DNA of 64,000 nt from Nonomuraea antri (GCF_013283785.1 NZ_JABCPZ010000032.1:1-64000), one strand, 5' to 3'. Shown: positions 1 to 8,857, numbered from the stretch's first letter. The notes: generated by a model not told the origin, from the sequence alone. Made by a program: numbers and translations.

Positions 1-214
1 GTCTGGTGACCACGCGGGGTTCGTGCGCGCTGGCCTCCTGCGCGCCGAGCGCCCGGGCCAGGGACTGCGGGGTGCGCGCCAGCAGCGGCGGGGTGAACAG
101 CCGCGGGGCGGGCTCGCCGCACTCCGGGCAGGTCTCGGCGGGTTCGGCCGTCCCGATGGGCCGGCGCGTCTCGAACGGGCCGCAGCCCGCGCACCGGTAG
201 GCATAGGTCGCCAT
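1..214 (-). CDS. FmdB-family zinc-ribbon protein, partial (3' end outside window)
   Basis: The 5' part of a small gene begins at the ATG on the complement at 214 and runs off the left edge (71 codons seen). The product starts MATYAYRCAGCGPF and has a second CPECG pair about 20 residues later, so it shows the CxxC...CxxC zinc-ribbon of the FmdB/CxxC regulatory-protein family. These proteins often sit directly before an amidase/formamidase gene, which could lie outside the window. A GAGGTG ribosome site stands 7 nt before the ATG. Its biochemical role is not established for the family, and I only call the fold. Confidence 0.75.
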   Translation of the reverse strand, partial: MATYAYRCAGCGPFETRRPIGTAEPAETCPECGEPAPRLFTPPLLARTPQSLARALGAQEASAHEPRVVTR

Positions 215-338
215 GGCGCTGTCACCTCGGTCCCGCGCGGCGATTGCTTTCTTCGCAAACTATTTCCGCGCGAAGTGACCGTCAATACCGGGCGTCCGCG
301 GCATTGCGGCGGCGCATCCGGCGTGCTCTCCTAGGTGA

Positions 339-355
339 TTAGGAAAGTTTATTAA
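339..355. promoter_or_regulatory. Imperfect palindrome upstream of the secreted beta-helix gene
   Basis: TTAGGAAAGTTTATTAA is an AT-rich imperfect inverted repeat (6 of 8 arm positions match) in an otherwise GC-rich spacer, 13 nt before the start codon. It resembles the TTAGGAAA-N-TTTCCTAA type of operator found before extracellular glycan-degrading genes in actinomycetes. The link to that class is from memory and unverified. Confidence 0.4.
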
Positions 356-367
356 CTGAAAACGGGA

Positions 368-1894
368 ATGCCGATGCGACGTCTCACCCCCCTCGTCCTG
401 CTGCCCGCGCTGCTCGCACTGTCCGCTCCCCCGCCCGCCCAGGCCGCCGCCGCGCCCGCCGCCGTCGCGGTGGCCTATCCCGCCTGGCAGGCCGGTACGG
501 CCTACCGGACGGGCGACCGGGTCACCCACGACGGCGCCGACTACGAGTGCCTGCAGGCCCACACCGCGCTCACCGGCTGGGAACCGGCCGCCACGCCCGC
601 CCTGTGGAAGAAGGTCACCGGCGGCGGCGACACCGCCGCACCCACCGCGCCCACCGGGCTGCGGGTGACCGCGACCACCGCCGACAGCGTGTCGCTGGCC
701 TGGACGGCCGCCGCCGACGACGTCGGCGTCACCGGCTACCTGGTCCACCGGGGCGCCGTCCAGATCGGCACGGCCACCTCCACCACCTACACCGACGCCG
801 GGCTGCCGCCGGCGACGTCCGTCACCTACACGGTCAAGGCCCGCGACGCCGCCGGCAACGTGTCGCCGGCCGGCGCCGCCGTCACCGTCGTCACCCCGCC
901 CGACGACGGCGGCGGCACCGGGACCACGGTGGACGTCTCGACCTCGGCCCAGCTCATCACCGCGCTGGCCGGCGCCAGGCCCGGGCAGACGATCAGGCTG
1001 GCGGCCGGCGAGTACCGGGGCGCGTTCGTCGCCCGGCGGGCCGGCACCGCCGCCGCCCCCATCACGCTCACCGGACCGGCGGACGCGGTGCTGGTCAACG
1101 ACGGCCCCTCGGGCACCGCGCCCTCCTGCCCCACGCCCGGGCTCGGCTGGGACTCCGGGTACGGGCTGTGGCTGTACGACGCGCCGTACTGGAACCTGAC
1201 CGGGTTCACCGTCAAGGAGTCCAAGAAGGGCATCGTCCTGGACAACTCGCACCACGTGACGATCGACGGCGTGCACGTGCACCACATCGACGACGAGGGC
1301 GTGCACTTCCGCAGGTCGTCCGCGGACGGCGTGATCAGGAACTCCCGCATCACGCACACCGGCCTGGTCCAGCCCGGCTACGGCGAGGGCGTCTACCTGG
1401 GCTCGGCCGGCTCGAACTGGTCGTGTCACGGCAACAGCGGCGGCGCCGACCGCTCCGACCGGGTCAAGGTGCTGAACAACGTAATCGGCCCGAACGTCGC
1501 CGCCGAGCACGTGGACGTCAAGGAGGGCACCTCGGGCGGCCTCATCCAGGGCAACACGTTCAACGGCAGCGGCATCAGCGGCCAGAACTCCGCCGACTCC
1601 TGGATCGACGTCAAGGGCAGCGGCTACCTCATCGACGGCAACATCGGCACGTTCGCCGCGCCCGGCACGTTCGCCAACGGCTACGAGACGCACAACCCGG
1701 CCACCACCCCGTCGTTCCAGAACGGCTGCGGCAACGTCTGGCGGAACAACCGCTCCGACCTGGGCGGCGCCGGCGCGTACGCGATCAAGGTCACGTCCAC
1801 CTCGAAGTGCGCGGGCAACCTCAACGTGGTCCACGCCTCCAACACCGTCACCGGCGCCCGCACCGGTCTGACCAACATCCCCGTCACTCCCTGA
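368..1894 (+). CDS. Secreted CBM5/12-FnIII-parallel beta-helix protein (pectate-lyase fold)
   Basis: A 508-residue exported protein with a signal peptide at residues 1-27 (hydrophobic core, AQA cleavage). Residues ~35-80 look like a small aromatic chitin/cellulose-binding module (YPAWQAGTAYRTGDRV, later WEPAATPALWKKV). Residues ~90-178 form a fibronectin-III domain, and residues ~190-505 a right-handed parallel beta-helix beginning VDVSTSAQLITALAGARPGQ, with repeated Asn-rich turns typical of pectate lyase-like or polysaccharide-lyase folds. It probably cleaves or binds a plant or fungal polysaccharide outside the cell. The exact substrate is not visible. An ATG 6 nt downstream (374) is an equally good start. 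An AT-rich palindrome precedes it. Confidence 0.8.
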   Translation: MPMRRLTPLVLLPALLALSAPPPAQAAAAPAAVAVAYPAWQAGTAYRTGDRVTHDGADYECLQAHTALTGWEPAATPALWKKVTGGGDTAAPTAPTGLRVTATTADSVSLAWTAAADDVGVTGYLVHRGAVQIGTATSTTYTDAGLPPATSVTYTVKARDAAGNVSPAGAAVTVVTPPDDGGGTGTTVDVSTSAQLITALAGARPGQTIRLAAGEYRGAFVARRAGTAAAPITLTGPADAVLVNDGPSGTAPSCPTPGLGWDSGYGLWLYDAPYWNLTGFTVKESKKGIVLDNSHHVTIDGVHVHHIDDEGVHFRRSSADGVIRNSRITHTGLVQPGYGEGVYLGSAGSNWSCHGNSGGADRSDRVKVLNNVIGPNVAAEHVDVKEGTSGGLIQGNTFNGSGISGQNSADSWIDVKGSGYLIDGNIGTFAAPGTFANGYETHNPATTPSFQNGCGNVWRNNRSDLGGAGAYAIKVTSTSKCAGNLNVVHASNTVTGARTGLTNIPVTP

Positions 1895-1931
1895 CGTGCG
1901 CTTGTTGACATTCGCGGGCGGATAACGGAGC

Positions 1932-1962
1932 GTTCACCCCAAGACGGGGGCTTGGGGTGAAC
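1932..1962. terminator. Perfect 12-bp hairpin between beta-helix gene and cupin operon
   Basis: GTTCACCCCAAG and CTTGGGGTGAAC form a perfect stem around a 7-nt loop. No T-run follows on either side. It lies after the stop of the upstream gene and 26 nt before the cupin start. It is most simply a rho-independent-like terminator, but its closeness to the next start also allows a leader-RNA role. Confidence 0.55.
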
Positions 1963-1987
1963 GAGTGGCCCCGCTTGAGGAGCACGC

Positions 1988-2314
1988 ATGACGGACCAGC
2001 CGGTGGCCCTGGGCCCGGTCGGGCAGGAGATCGTCTTCGAGAACGAGCACGTGCGGGTGTGGGAGGTCACGCTGGAGCCGGGCGCGGCCCAGCCCTGGCA
2101 CCAGCACACCCACCCCTACCTGGTGATCGCCCTGGAGGCGGCCGACAACAGGATCGACCAGTCGAACGGCGGGCCGCCACGCCTGGTCCACGAGCCGGTC
2201 GGCGGCGTGGTGTACCGCCCGGCCGGAGAGGTTCACATGCTCACCAACCAGGGCGGCACCCGCTACCGGTGCCGGCTGGTCGAGCTGAAGCACCTGGGCG
2301 AGGAACACGGCTGA
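1988..2314 (+). CDS. Small cupin-domain protein
   Basis: A 108-residue protein with a single cupin barrel. The first motif is PWHQHTHPYLVIALE and the second is GGVVYRPAGEVHMLTNQG, giving the His/Glu set that usually binds a metal. There is no signal peptide. It is the first gene of an apparent unit with the ABC importer that follows (23-nt gap), so it may act on or sense the imported compound. Stand-alone cupins have many functions, and I cannot name a reaction. Confidence 0.8.
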   Translation: MTDQPVALGPVGQEIVFENEHVRVWEVTLEPGAAQPWHQHTHPYLVIALEAADNRIDQSNGGPPRLVHEPVGGVVYRPAGEVHMLTNQGGTRYRCRLVELKHLGEEHG

Positions 2315-2337
2315 CCTCTTCGCGAAGGGATCCCCCG

Positions 2338-3327
2338 ATGAAGCTCACCTGGCCGGCGGGCGTGCTGGTCGTGCTGCTCGCCGCGGCGGCCTGCGGCGGT
2401 TCCGGCGGCGGCCCGTCCGGCGCGCCCGCGCTGGAGAAGGTCAACTACCTGACCTCGTTCAGCACGTTCGGCCGCGACGCCTACGTCCACGTCGCCCTGG
2501 AGAAGGGCTACTTCAGGGAAGCCGGGCTCGACGTCACGATCAAGCCGGGCAGCGGCACGGTCGACGTGATGAAGCTGCTGGCCGGGCGGCGGGCCGACTT
2601 CGGCCCTGGCGACTTCACCGGCGCGCTCATCACGCTGGCCAAGGAGAAGCTGCCGGTCACCGCGGTCGGCATGATTCACCAGCGCACACTGGCCGCCATC
2701 GTCGCCCTGGACGGCAGCGGCATCGCCGAGCCCGCGGACCTGGAGGGCAAGACGGTCGGCGACGTGCCCGGCTCGACCAACCAGCTCACCTTCCCGGTCT
2801 ACGCCAAGGCGGCCGGGGTGGACGCGGCGAAGGTGTCGTTCGTGCCGTCGCAGCCGCCCGCGCTGCCCCAGCTGCTGGCCGGCGGCCGGGTGGACGCGAT
2901 CGGCCAGTTCGTGGTCGGCCGGCCGCTGATCGAGAAGGCCGCGCGGGGCAGGAAGGCCGTCGTGCTGCCGTACGGCGACGTGCTGCCCGACCTGTACGGC
3001 AACGCCCTGTTCGCGCCCACCGCGCTGGGGAAGGAGAAGCCCGAGCTGGTCAAGAAGTTCACCGCGGCGCTGATGAAGGGGCTGGCGTACTCGATCGCGA
3101 ACCCCCAGGAGACCGGGACGATCCTGCGCAAGCACCAGCCCACCCAGGACCCGGCCGTCGCCGCCGCCGAGGTCGAGGCCATGGCCCCGTACGTGACGCC
3201 CGGCCTGGGCACGGTCGACCGGGGCAGGGTGGCGGCCGTCATCGAGCTGCTGCGCGAGGCCGGGGCGATCACCACGCCGCTCACCCCCGAGCAGGCCGTC
3301 GACTTCACCGTCAGCCGGGCGGGCTAG
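2338..3327 (+). CDS. ABC transporter substrate-binding lipoprotein, NMT1/THI5-like
   Basis: A 329-residue lipoprotein with signal peptide and lipobox AAACGGSGGG (Cys at about residue 19). The mature part matches the SsuA/TauA/THI5 binding-protein family: an LTSFSTFGRDAYVHVALEKG start, then YFREAGLDVTIKPGSGTVDV and a GDVPGSTNQ segment in the cleft. Family members bring in sulfonates, nitrate or thiamine/pyrimidine precursors, and the ligand is not decidable here. The start is the ATG with GAAGGG upstream; the frame stays open further upstream but that stretch covers the cupin gene. Its ATPase and permease follow directly. Confidence 0.85.
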   Translation: MKLTWPAGVLVVLLAAAACGGSGGGPSGAPALEKVNYLTSFSTFGRDAYVHVALEKGYFREAGLDVTIKPGSGTVDVMKLLAGRRADFGPGDFTGALITLAKEKLPVTAVGMIHQRTLAAIVALDGSGIAEPADLEGKTVGDVPGSTNQLTFPVYAKAAGVDAAKVSFVPSQPPALPQLLAGGRVDAIGQFVVGRPLIEKAARGRKAVVLPYGDVLPDLYGNALFAPTALGKEKPELVKKFTAALMKGLAYSIANPQETGTILRKHQPTQDPAVAAAEVEAMAPYVTPGLGTVDRGRVAAVIELLREAGAITTPLTPEQAVDFTVSRAG

Positions 3328-3335
3328 GAGGCCGG

Positions 3336-4106
3336 GTGATCGAGCTCGACGGCGTGTCGCAGGTCTTCGCCGGGCGCCAGGGCCGCCTCCAGGCGCTGGC
3401 GGAGGTCTCGCTGCGGGTGCGCCGCGGCGAGTTCGTGACGCTGGTCGGCCGCTCGGGCTGCGGCAAGTCGACGCTGCTGCGGCTGGTCGCGGGCCTGCTG
3501 CGGCCGTCGTCCGGGCGGATCGCGGTGGCGGGCGAGCCGGTGACCAGGCCCAGGCGCGACGTGAGCGTCATGTTCCAGCGGCCGGCCCTGCTGCCCTGGC
3601 GTTCGGTGCTGGACAACGTGCTGCTGCCGGTGGAGCTGGCCAGACTGGACCGGCGGCCGTACCGGGAACGCGCGCACGAGCTGCTGGAGCTGGCCGGGCT
3701 GAGCGGGTTCGACAAGCGGCTGCCGCACGAGCTGTCGGGCGGCATGCAGCAGCGGGTCTCGTTGTGCCGCTCGCTCATCCGCGACCCGGACGTCCTGCTC
3801 ATGGACGAGCCGTTCTCCGCCCTCGACGCGCTGACCAGGCAGGAGCTGTCGATGGAGCTGCAGCGGATCTTCCTGGCCCGCGAGCGCACGATCGTGCTCG
3901 TCACGCACTCGATCGAGGAGGCCGTGCTGCTCGCCGACCGGGTCGTGGTGCTCACCCCCAGGCCGGGACGGGTGCGCGCGGTGGTCGACGTGGACATCCC
4001 GCGCCCGCGCACGCTGGGCCGCACCGCCTACGCCGACCGGGTGACGCGGGTGACGGCCGAGCTGCACGACCTGCTGCTGCCCGCGCCGGTGGGTGATCCG
4101 GGGTGA
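3336..4106 (+). CDS. ABC transporter ATP-binding protein (SsuB/TauB type)
   Basis: A 256-residue ATPase with all motifs: Walker A GRSGCGKST, Q-loop in VMFQRPALLPWRS, signature LSGGMQQRVSL, Walker B VLLMDEPFSALD and H-loop VTHSIEEA. It should energise the importer formed with the genes on either side. GTG start, with a strong AGGAGG site 5 nt upstream, 9 nt after the binding-protein stop. The 3' end overlaps the permease start by 4 nt (GTGA), indicating coupled translation. Confidence 0.9.
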   Translation: MIELDGVSQVFAGRQGRLQALAEVSLRVRRGEFVTLVGRSGCGKSTLLRLVAGLLRPSSGRIAVAGEPVTRPRRDVSVMFQRPALLPWRSVLDNVLLPVELARLDRRPYRERAHELLELAGLSGFDKRLPHELSGGMQQRVSLCRSLIRDPDVLLMDEPFSALDALTRQELSMELQRIFLARERTIVLVTHSIEEAVLLADRVVVLTPRPGRVRAVVDVDIPRPRTLGRTAYADRVTRVTAELHDLLLPAPVGDPG

Positions 4107-4867
4107 GCCGGTCGGGCCGCTGGGCGAGCCGCGGGCTGCCGGTGCTCGGGATGGCGCTGGTGATCGGGCTGTGGTGGCTGGTGACGGCGGCCTTCGGGAT
4201 CGAGGAGTTCCTGGTCCCGTCGCCGGGTGACGTGGTGGCGGCGCTGGCCGAGCAGCCCGGGTTCTTCCTGGCCCAGACGTGGGTGACGCTGGCGGAGACC
4301 GTCGAGGGGTTCGCGTTGTCGGTGGCCGTCGGGGTGCCGGTCGCGGTCGCGATCGCCGCGTCGCGGCTCCTCGAGCACATGGTCTATCCGCTGCTGCTGG
4401 CGGTGAACGCGGTCCCGAAGATCGCGATCGCGCCGATCCTGGTGGTGTGGATGGGGTTCGGGCAGCTGCCCAAGGTCGTCATGGTCTTCCTGCTGTGCTT
4501 CTTCCCCATCGTGATCGCCACCGCGACCGGGCTGAAGTCCACCCCGGCCGAGCTGGTCGAGCTGGCCCGCTCGCTGGCCGCCGGGCCGCTGCAGACGTTC
4601 TTCAAGATCCGGTTCCCGTACGCGTTGCCGCAGATCATGGTGGGGTTGAAGGTGTCGATCACGCTGGCGGTGATCGGCGCGGTCATCGCCGAGTTCGTCG
4701 GGGCCGACGCCGGGCTCGGCTTCGTGATCGTCCAGTCGGGGGCGAGCGCGGACACGGCGCTGGCGTTCGCCGCGATGACGCTGCTCGGCGCGATCAGCAT
4801 CGGGCTGTTCTACGGGCTCAGCGCGCTGGAACGGCTGCTCCTGCCGTGGGCGGAGCCGAACCCCTGA
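4103..4867 (+). CDS. ABC transporter permease (SsuC/TauC type)
   Basis: A 254-residue membrane protein with about six predicted helices (first at residues ~12-32). The cytoplasmic coupling loop ELARSLAAGPLQTFFKIRFP carries the EAA-like motif that docks on the ATPase. Its GTG start overlaps the ATPase stop by 4 nt. Last gene of the cupin/binding protein/ATPase/permease unit. The spacer to the convergent frlC-like gene holds short palindromes (CTGAGCTCAG at 4864-4873 and CCTGAGTTCAGG near 4893) and a copied GCGGACGGCCGCC segment. Confidence 0.9.
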   Translation: MSRSGRWASRGLPVLGMALVIGLWWLVTAAFGIEEFLVPSPGDVVAALAEQPGFFLAQTWVTLAETVEGFALSVAVGVPVAVAIAASRLLEHMVYPLLLAVNAVPKIAIAPILVVWMGFGQLPKVVMVFLLCFFPIVIATATGLKSTPAELVELARSLAAGPLQTFFKIRFPYALPQIMVGLKVSITLAVIGAVIAEFVGADAGLGFVIVQSGASADTALAFAAMTLLGAISIGLFYGLSALERLLLPWAEPNP

Positions 4868-4899
4868 GCTCAGCGGGCCATGCGGACGGCCGCCTGAGT

Positions 4900-5730
4900 T
4901 CAGGCGACACGGCCGGCCGTGCGGACGGCCGCCAGGCAGCGTTCGACCACCGGCCGCGGATCGAAGGCGTACGTGCCGTCGCCGAACAGCTCGAACGTCA
5001 TCAGCCCCCGGTACCCGCGCCGCTCGAAGGCGGCCAGGAGATCGGCCAGCGGCAGCGTGCCGTCGCCCCAGGCCAGGTGCCCGGTGGGGCGGCCGTCGAT
5101 GAGATGCACGTGGCGGACCAGGTCGCCGAGCGCGTCGAAGTAGTCGTCCACGCTCTCGCCCGCGGCGGCCATGGCCACGGTGTCGAGCACCGCGCCCAGG
5201 TTCGGCGCGCCGATGTCGCCGATCATCCTGGCCAGCGCGGGTGCGTCGTTGACCAGGTTCGACTCCACCCGCTGCAGCGCTTCGAGCACGCACGACACGC
5301 CCAGCGTGGCGGCGTAGGAGGCGATCTCCGCGATCGCGTCCGCCGAACGCCGCAGCGCCGCCTCGACCGGCTCGCTCTCCAGGCCGCGGCCCGGGGTCAG
5401 CAACAACAGCTCGGCGCCGAGCTCGGCGGCCAGTTCGGCGGCGCGGCGGAACATGGCGACGCTCTCCGCGCGCAGCCAGGTGTGGGGCGAGGCGACGTTG
5501 ACCGGGTACGCGACCTGCTCGGGGGTCAGGCAGTGCACCGACAGGCCGCGCGACTCGACGGATCGGCGCACCGCGCGCGCCTTGGCGTCGCTGACGCGCG
5601 GAACGTGGAAGTGCGGCGCCACGCCCCACAGTTCCACCTTCTCCCGCCCGAGGTCGGCGGCGTCGTCCAGGAAACGCTCGAAAGGCAGGTGCTGGTAGGA
5701 GAAGTTCGACGCGGTGATGAAGGAGGTCAT
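4900..5730 (-). CDS. frlC: FrlC-like sugar epimerase (AP-endonuclease-2 TIM barrel)
   Basis: A 276-residue sugar phosphate isomerase/epimerase-family barrel. Expected metal ligands are visible: Glu150 (CVLEAL), Asp183 (VLDTVAM), His209 (HVHLID) and Glu247 (TFELFG). From memory it parallels E. coli FrlC, the fructoselysine 3-epimerase: FrlC has a HQRLPIEHAF start and TPETNGYPYN, and this protein has YQHLPFERFL and TPEQVAYPVN. Last gene of the importer operon, overlapping the MalG-type permease by 4 nt (ATGA). It would convert the 3-epimer (psicose-type) Amadori compound to the form used by the kinase and deglycase. Epimerase fold sure; the FrlC role is inferred from similarity and neighbours. 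Confidence 0.7.
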   Translation of the reverse strand: MTSFITASNFSYQHLPFERFLDDAADLGREKVELWGVAPHFHVPRVSDAKARAVRRSVESRGLSVHCLTPEQVAYPVNVASPHTWLRAESVAMFRRAAELAAELGAELLLLTPGRGLESEPVEAALRRSADAIAEIASYAATLGVSCVLEALQRVESNLVNDAPALARMIGDIGAPNLGAVLDTVAMAAAGESVDDYFDALGDLVRHVHLIDGRPTGHLAWGDGTLPLADLLAAFERRGYRGLMTFELFGDGTYAFDPRPVVERCLAAVRTAGRVA

Positions 5731-6563
5731 TTCCCGATCCCGTCCGCGAGTCCTTTGACGATGTAACGCTGGCCGAGGAAGAACAGCAGCACCACCGGCA
5801 GCGCGGCGATCACCATGCCGGCGAACACCACCGGGAAGTCCGTGCCGTGCTTGCTCATCAGGCTGGTCAGGCCGACCGGGAGGGTCTGCGCGCCCTCGCC
5901 GCTGGTGAAGACCATCGCGAACAGGTACTCGTTCCAGGCGAACAGCACGTGCAGCAGCACGGTCGAGGTGATGATCGGCTTGCACATCGGCAGGATGATC
6001 TGCCAGAAGGCGGTCCACCTGCCGCAGCCGTCCATCTCGGCGGCCTCGTCCACCTCGCGCGGCAGGTCCACCATGTACGCGCGGATCAGGAACGTGGTGA
6101 ACGGGACGCGGAAGGCCGTGTACAGGATGAGCAGCGCCCAGAAGCTGTTGTACAGCCCCATGGCCTGGAACATCTTCACCAGCGGCACCAGCGCCACGGT
6201 CGGCGCGAGCATCAGCCCGCCCAGGATCGCCATCGTGATCAGCCGGTTGAACGGCAGGTTCACCCTGGTCAGGCCGTAGGCGGCCCAGGCGCTGACGAAC
6301 ACGGTGGCCAGCGTCGAGGTCACCGTGACCAGCACGCTGGTGGTGAGGTAGTCGCTCACCCCGCGGTTCCACGCCTTGCGGTAGTTGTCGAAACTCCAGT
6401 CGAGCGGCATCGCGAACGGGTTGCCGAACAGCTCGGAGTTGGTCTTGAACCCGTTGAGCGCCATCCACAGCAGCGGGTAGAGCACGACCACCGCGAGCCC
6501 GAGCAGGAACGTCCACATGAACACGCGCGCGATCACGCCGAGAAAGCCGCGGCGACTCACCAT
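5727..6563 (-). CDS. Carbohydrate ABC transporter permease, MalG type
   Basis: A 278-residue permease with about six helices and the EAA loop EAAEMDGCGRWTAFWQIILP near residue 190. It pairs with the MalF-type permease encoded immediately upstream (7-nt overlap) to form the channel of a CUT1 sugar importer. It corresponds in position to FrlM/FrlN of the Bacillus fructosamine locus. No dedicated ATPase is encoded nearby, so a shared MsiK/MsmX-like ATPase is likely used. The start ATG is at 6563 on the complement. Confidence 0.88.
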   Translation of the reverse strand: MVSRRGFLGVIARVFMWTFLLGLAVVVLYPLLWMALNGFKTNSELFGNPFAMPLDWSFDNYRKAWNRGVSDYLTTSVLVTVTSTLATVFVSAWAAYGLTRVNLPFNRLITMAILGGLMLAPTVALVPLVKMFQAMGLYNSFWALLILYTAFRVPFTTFLIRAYMVDLPREVDEAAEMDGCGRWTAFWQIILPMCKPIITSTVLLHVLFAWNEYLFAMVFTSGEGAQTLPVGLTSLMSKHGTDFPVVFAGMVIAALPVVLLFFLGQRYIVKGLADGIGK

Positions 6564-7444
6564 TCCACCCTTCTCCTGCGGGTGACCACGAGCTGGGCCA
6601 CCGCGATGGCCAGCGTGATCACGAAGATGACGGTGGCGATCGCCGCCGCGTAGCCGAAGTTGTTGCGGACGAACCCGCTGCGGTACAGCCAGGTGCCCAG
6701 CACCTGGGTGGAGTTGTTGGGCCCGCCGCTGGTCATCACCATGACCTCGTTGAACACCTGGAACGCGCCGGAGATCGTGACCATCGTCATGAGCCCGGTC
6801 ATCTCGCGCACCAGCGGGACGGTGACGTGCACGAAGCGGCGGACCGGCCCGGTGCCGTCGATCGCCGCGGCGCCGTAGATCTCGGCCGGGATGCGCTGGA
6901 TGGCGACCGCGAACAGCAGCGTGGAGTAGCCGAAGCCCTGCCACTGGCTCATCGCGATGATCGCGGACATGGCGGTGCTCTCCTGGCCCAGCCACGCCTG
7001 GGCGAGCGAGCCGAGTCCGGCCGCCTTGAGCAGGTGGTTGAGCGGGCCCAGGTTGGGCTCGTAGATGAAGTAGAAGAGCAGGCCCGCGACGGTCATGGAG
7101 ATCGCCGACGGGATGAAGTAGATCGCCCGCAGGCTCCGCCGCCACCTGTCGCTGCGGATGCTCTCGATGAGCGCGGCGAGCACGAGCGCGCCGAACACCT
7201 GGAAGGCGATCGAGACCAGCGCGTACAGCACGTTGTTCCCGAACGACGACCAGAACACCGGGTCGTCCAGGAGCTTGCGGTAGTTGTCGAGCCCGACGAA
7301 CTCCTGGCTGCCGCTGTAGATGTCCCACTTCAGCGTGCTGAACTCGAAGTTCTGCACGAGCGGCAGGTAGACGAACACCGCGACCAGCACCAGCGCGGGG
7401 ATCACCCACGCCAGCCCGAGCGCTCTTCGGCTGATGGCGCGCAC
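6557..7444 (-). CDS. Carbohydrate ABC transporter permease, MalF type
   Basis: A 295-residue permease with a first membrane segment at residues ~10-28 and the EAA-like loop (AAAIDGTGPVRRFVHVTVPL). With the MalG-type partner it forms the membrane channel of a sugar importer. It is preceded by the binding-protein gene (28-nt gap) on the same strand. The C-terminal RRRRVEW is cytoplasmic by the positive-inside rule. Confidence 0.88.
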   Translation of the reverse strand: MRAISRRALGLAWVIPALVLVAVFVYLPLVQNFEFSTLKWDIYSGSQEFVGLDNYRKLLDDPVFWSSFGNNVLYALVSIAFQVFGALVLAALIESIRSDRWRRSLRAIYFIPSAISMTVAGLLFYFIYEPNLGPLNHLLKAAGLGSLAQAWLGQESTAMSAIIAMSQWQGFGYSTLLFAVAIQRIPAEIYGAAAIDGTGPVRRFVHVTVPLVREMTGLMTMVTISGAFQVFNEVMVMTSGGPNNSTQVLGTWLYRSGFVRNNFGYAAAIATVIFVITLAIAVAQLVVTRRRRVEW

Positions 7445-7472
7445 CGGCTTGCTCTCCCTCCGGCCGTCCGGC

Positions 7473-8789
7473 CTACTTGGCCGCCGCCGAGGCCTGGCGG
7501 ACGCTTTCGAGCACCTTCTCCGGGGTGGAGCCGCCGCTGATCAGCGCCTCGCCGCCGGCCAGCCAGGCGTCGGCGACCTCGGGGACGGTGACGGTGTCGA
7601 GCCAGCCGGCCAGCCGCGGCGCCTTGTTGACCAGGCCGATGCCCTCGAAGACGGCCTTGCTGGAGGTCTTCTCGGTGACCGCGCCGATGACCGTGCTCGG
7701 CTGCCCGTACGGCGGCGCGGACAGCACGGTGGCGTTCTCGACGCCGGTGACGAACTTCATGAAGTCGATGGCCAGCGGGACGCGCGGCGACTTGGCGTTG
7801 ATCAGGTAGCCCTCGGGCGCGCCTTCGATCGTCGCGGTGTCACCGGCGGCGCCCTGCGGGACGGGCAGCGGGAAGATGCCGAAGTCGGCCGGGTCGAGCT
7901 TGCCCTCGGCGGTGGCGTTGTCGAACTCCAGGACCTCCTGGTAGTACATGGCCGCCTTGCCGTCGGCGAACTTCTCCTGGGCGGAGGAGTAGAGCACGCC
8001 GTTGGTGCCCTTGCCGGTGTCGGTGCAGGTGTCGACGAGCGTCTTGAACTGCTTGAGCGCGGTGAGGTAGCCGGCGTCGTCGAGCTTGGCCGTCTCCGGG
8101 TGGAAGTCGGCCTGCAGGGTGGCCGCGGGCACGGTGTAGGCGAAGAGCTGCTGCAGGTAGTGCAGGGCGGGCCAGCCGTCCTTGTTGCCGAAGGCGATGG
8201 GCTCGTACCCGGCCGCGCGCAGCTTCTCGCAGTTGCCGACCAGTTCCTCGAACGAGGTGGGCGCGGCCACTCCGGCCTTGGCGAAGGCGGCCTTGTTGTA
8301 GCCCATGAACTTGCCGTTGTTGTACAGCGGGATGCCGTAGAACTTGCCGTCGTAGGCGAAGGCGCCCAGCGAGCTCTCGCTGAACGTCTTGCCCCACGCG
8401 GTGCCCGGCGCGATGACCTGGCTGAGGTCGGCGGCCCGGCCGCCGCGCACGAAGTTCTCCGCCCAGTTGCCCGACCAGGTGAAGAAGATGTCCGGCAGGG
8501 CGTCGGAGGCGGTGAGCGTCTTGGTCTTGTCCTTGATGCTCTGGTCGGTCTCCTGGATGAGCTCGACCTTCACGCCGGGGTGCTTCTTCTGGTACTCGGC
8601 GGCGAGGTTCTCGAAGTAGGGCTGGAGCGGGTCGCCGGCGAACTTGGTGAGGATGCTCAGGGTGCCGGAGAACTCCGGCGTGGCGGCGACGTCGGCCGCG
8701 GGCGCCTGGGCGGTCCCGCCGCCGGAGCAGCCGGCGAGGGCGAGCGTCCCGACGAGTGCCGCGGACGTCGTCAGTGCACGTGGGCGCAT
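7473..8789 (-). CDS. Extracellular sugar-binding lipoprotein of the frl-like importer
   Basis: A 438-residue family-1 solute-binding protein. Signal peptide and lipobox LALAGCSGGG at the N-terminus; a SILTKFAGDPLQPYFENLAA start to the mature fold; family segments such as LPDIFFTWSG and YQEVLEFDNATAEG. It would capture the sugar conjugate (here probably a fructosyl amino acid or peptide) and deliver it to the two permeases. I chose the ATG at 8789 because the signal peptide begins there with GAAGG upstream. First gene of the leftward operon, diverging from the SIS-domain gene across two LacI-type operators. Confidence 0.87.
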   Translation of the reverse strand: MRPRALTTSAALVGTLALAGCSGGGTAQAPAADVAATPEFSGTLSILTKFAGDPLQPYFENLAAEYQKKHPGVKVELIQETDQSIKDKTKTLTASDALPDIFFTWSGNWAENFVRGGRAADLSQVIAPGTAWGKTFSESSLGAFAYDGKFYGIPLYNNGKFMGYNKAAFAKAGVAAPTSFEELVGNCEKLRAAGYEPIAFGNKDGWPALHYLQQLFAYTVPAATLQADFHPETAKLDDAGYLTALKQFKTLVDTCTDTGKGTNGVLYSSAQEKFADGKAAMYYQEVLEFDNATAEGKLDPADFGIFPLPVPQGAAGDTATIEGAPEGYLINAKSPRVPLAIDFMKFVTGVENATVLSAPPYGQPSTVIGAVTEKTSSKAVFEGIGLVNKAPRLAGWLDTVTVPEVADAWLAGGEALISGGSTPEKVLESVRQASAAAK

Positions 8790-8841
8790 GGGCTTCCTTC
8801 TCTCTCGGAACCGCGAAGTGTTGGCTGACTGTACAGCCGAA

Positions 8842-8857
8842 CTGATACCGGTACCAG
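8842..8857. promoter_or_regulatory. LacI-type operator, copy 1
   Basis: CTGATACCGGTACCAG is a near-perfect 16-bp palindrome centred on CG, typical of LacI/PurR-family operators. It lies 53 nt before the binding-protein start. A second copy stands near 9000 with the centres 158 bp apart, close to 15 helical turns, which would allow a repression loop. The LacI-family gene of the locus is the natural ligand (inference). Confidence 0.7.

Noticed and set aside
1988-4867. Thiamine riboswitch for the NMT1/THI5-like importer
   Set aside because: No TPP-type conserved CTGAGA/ACCTGATC blocks are present before the cupin or binding-protein gene.
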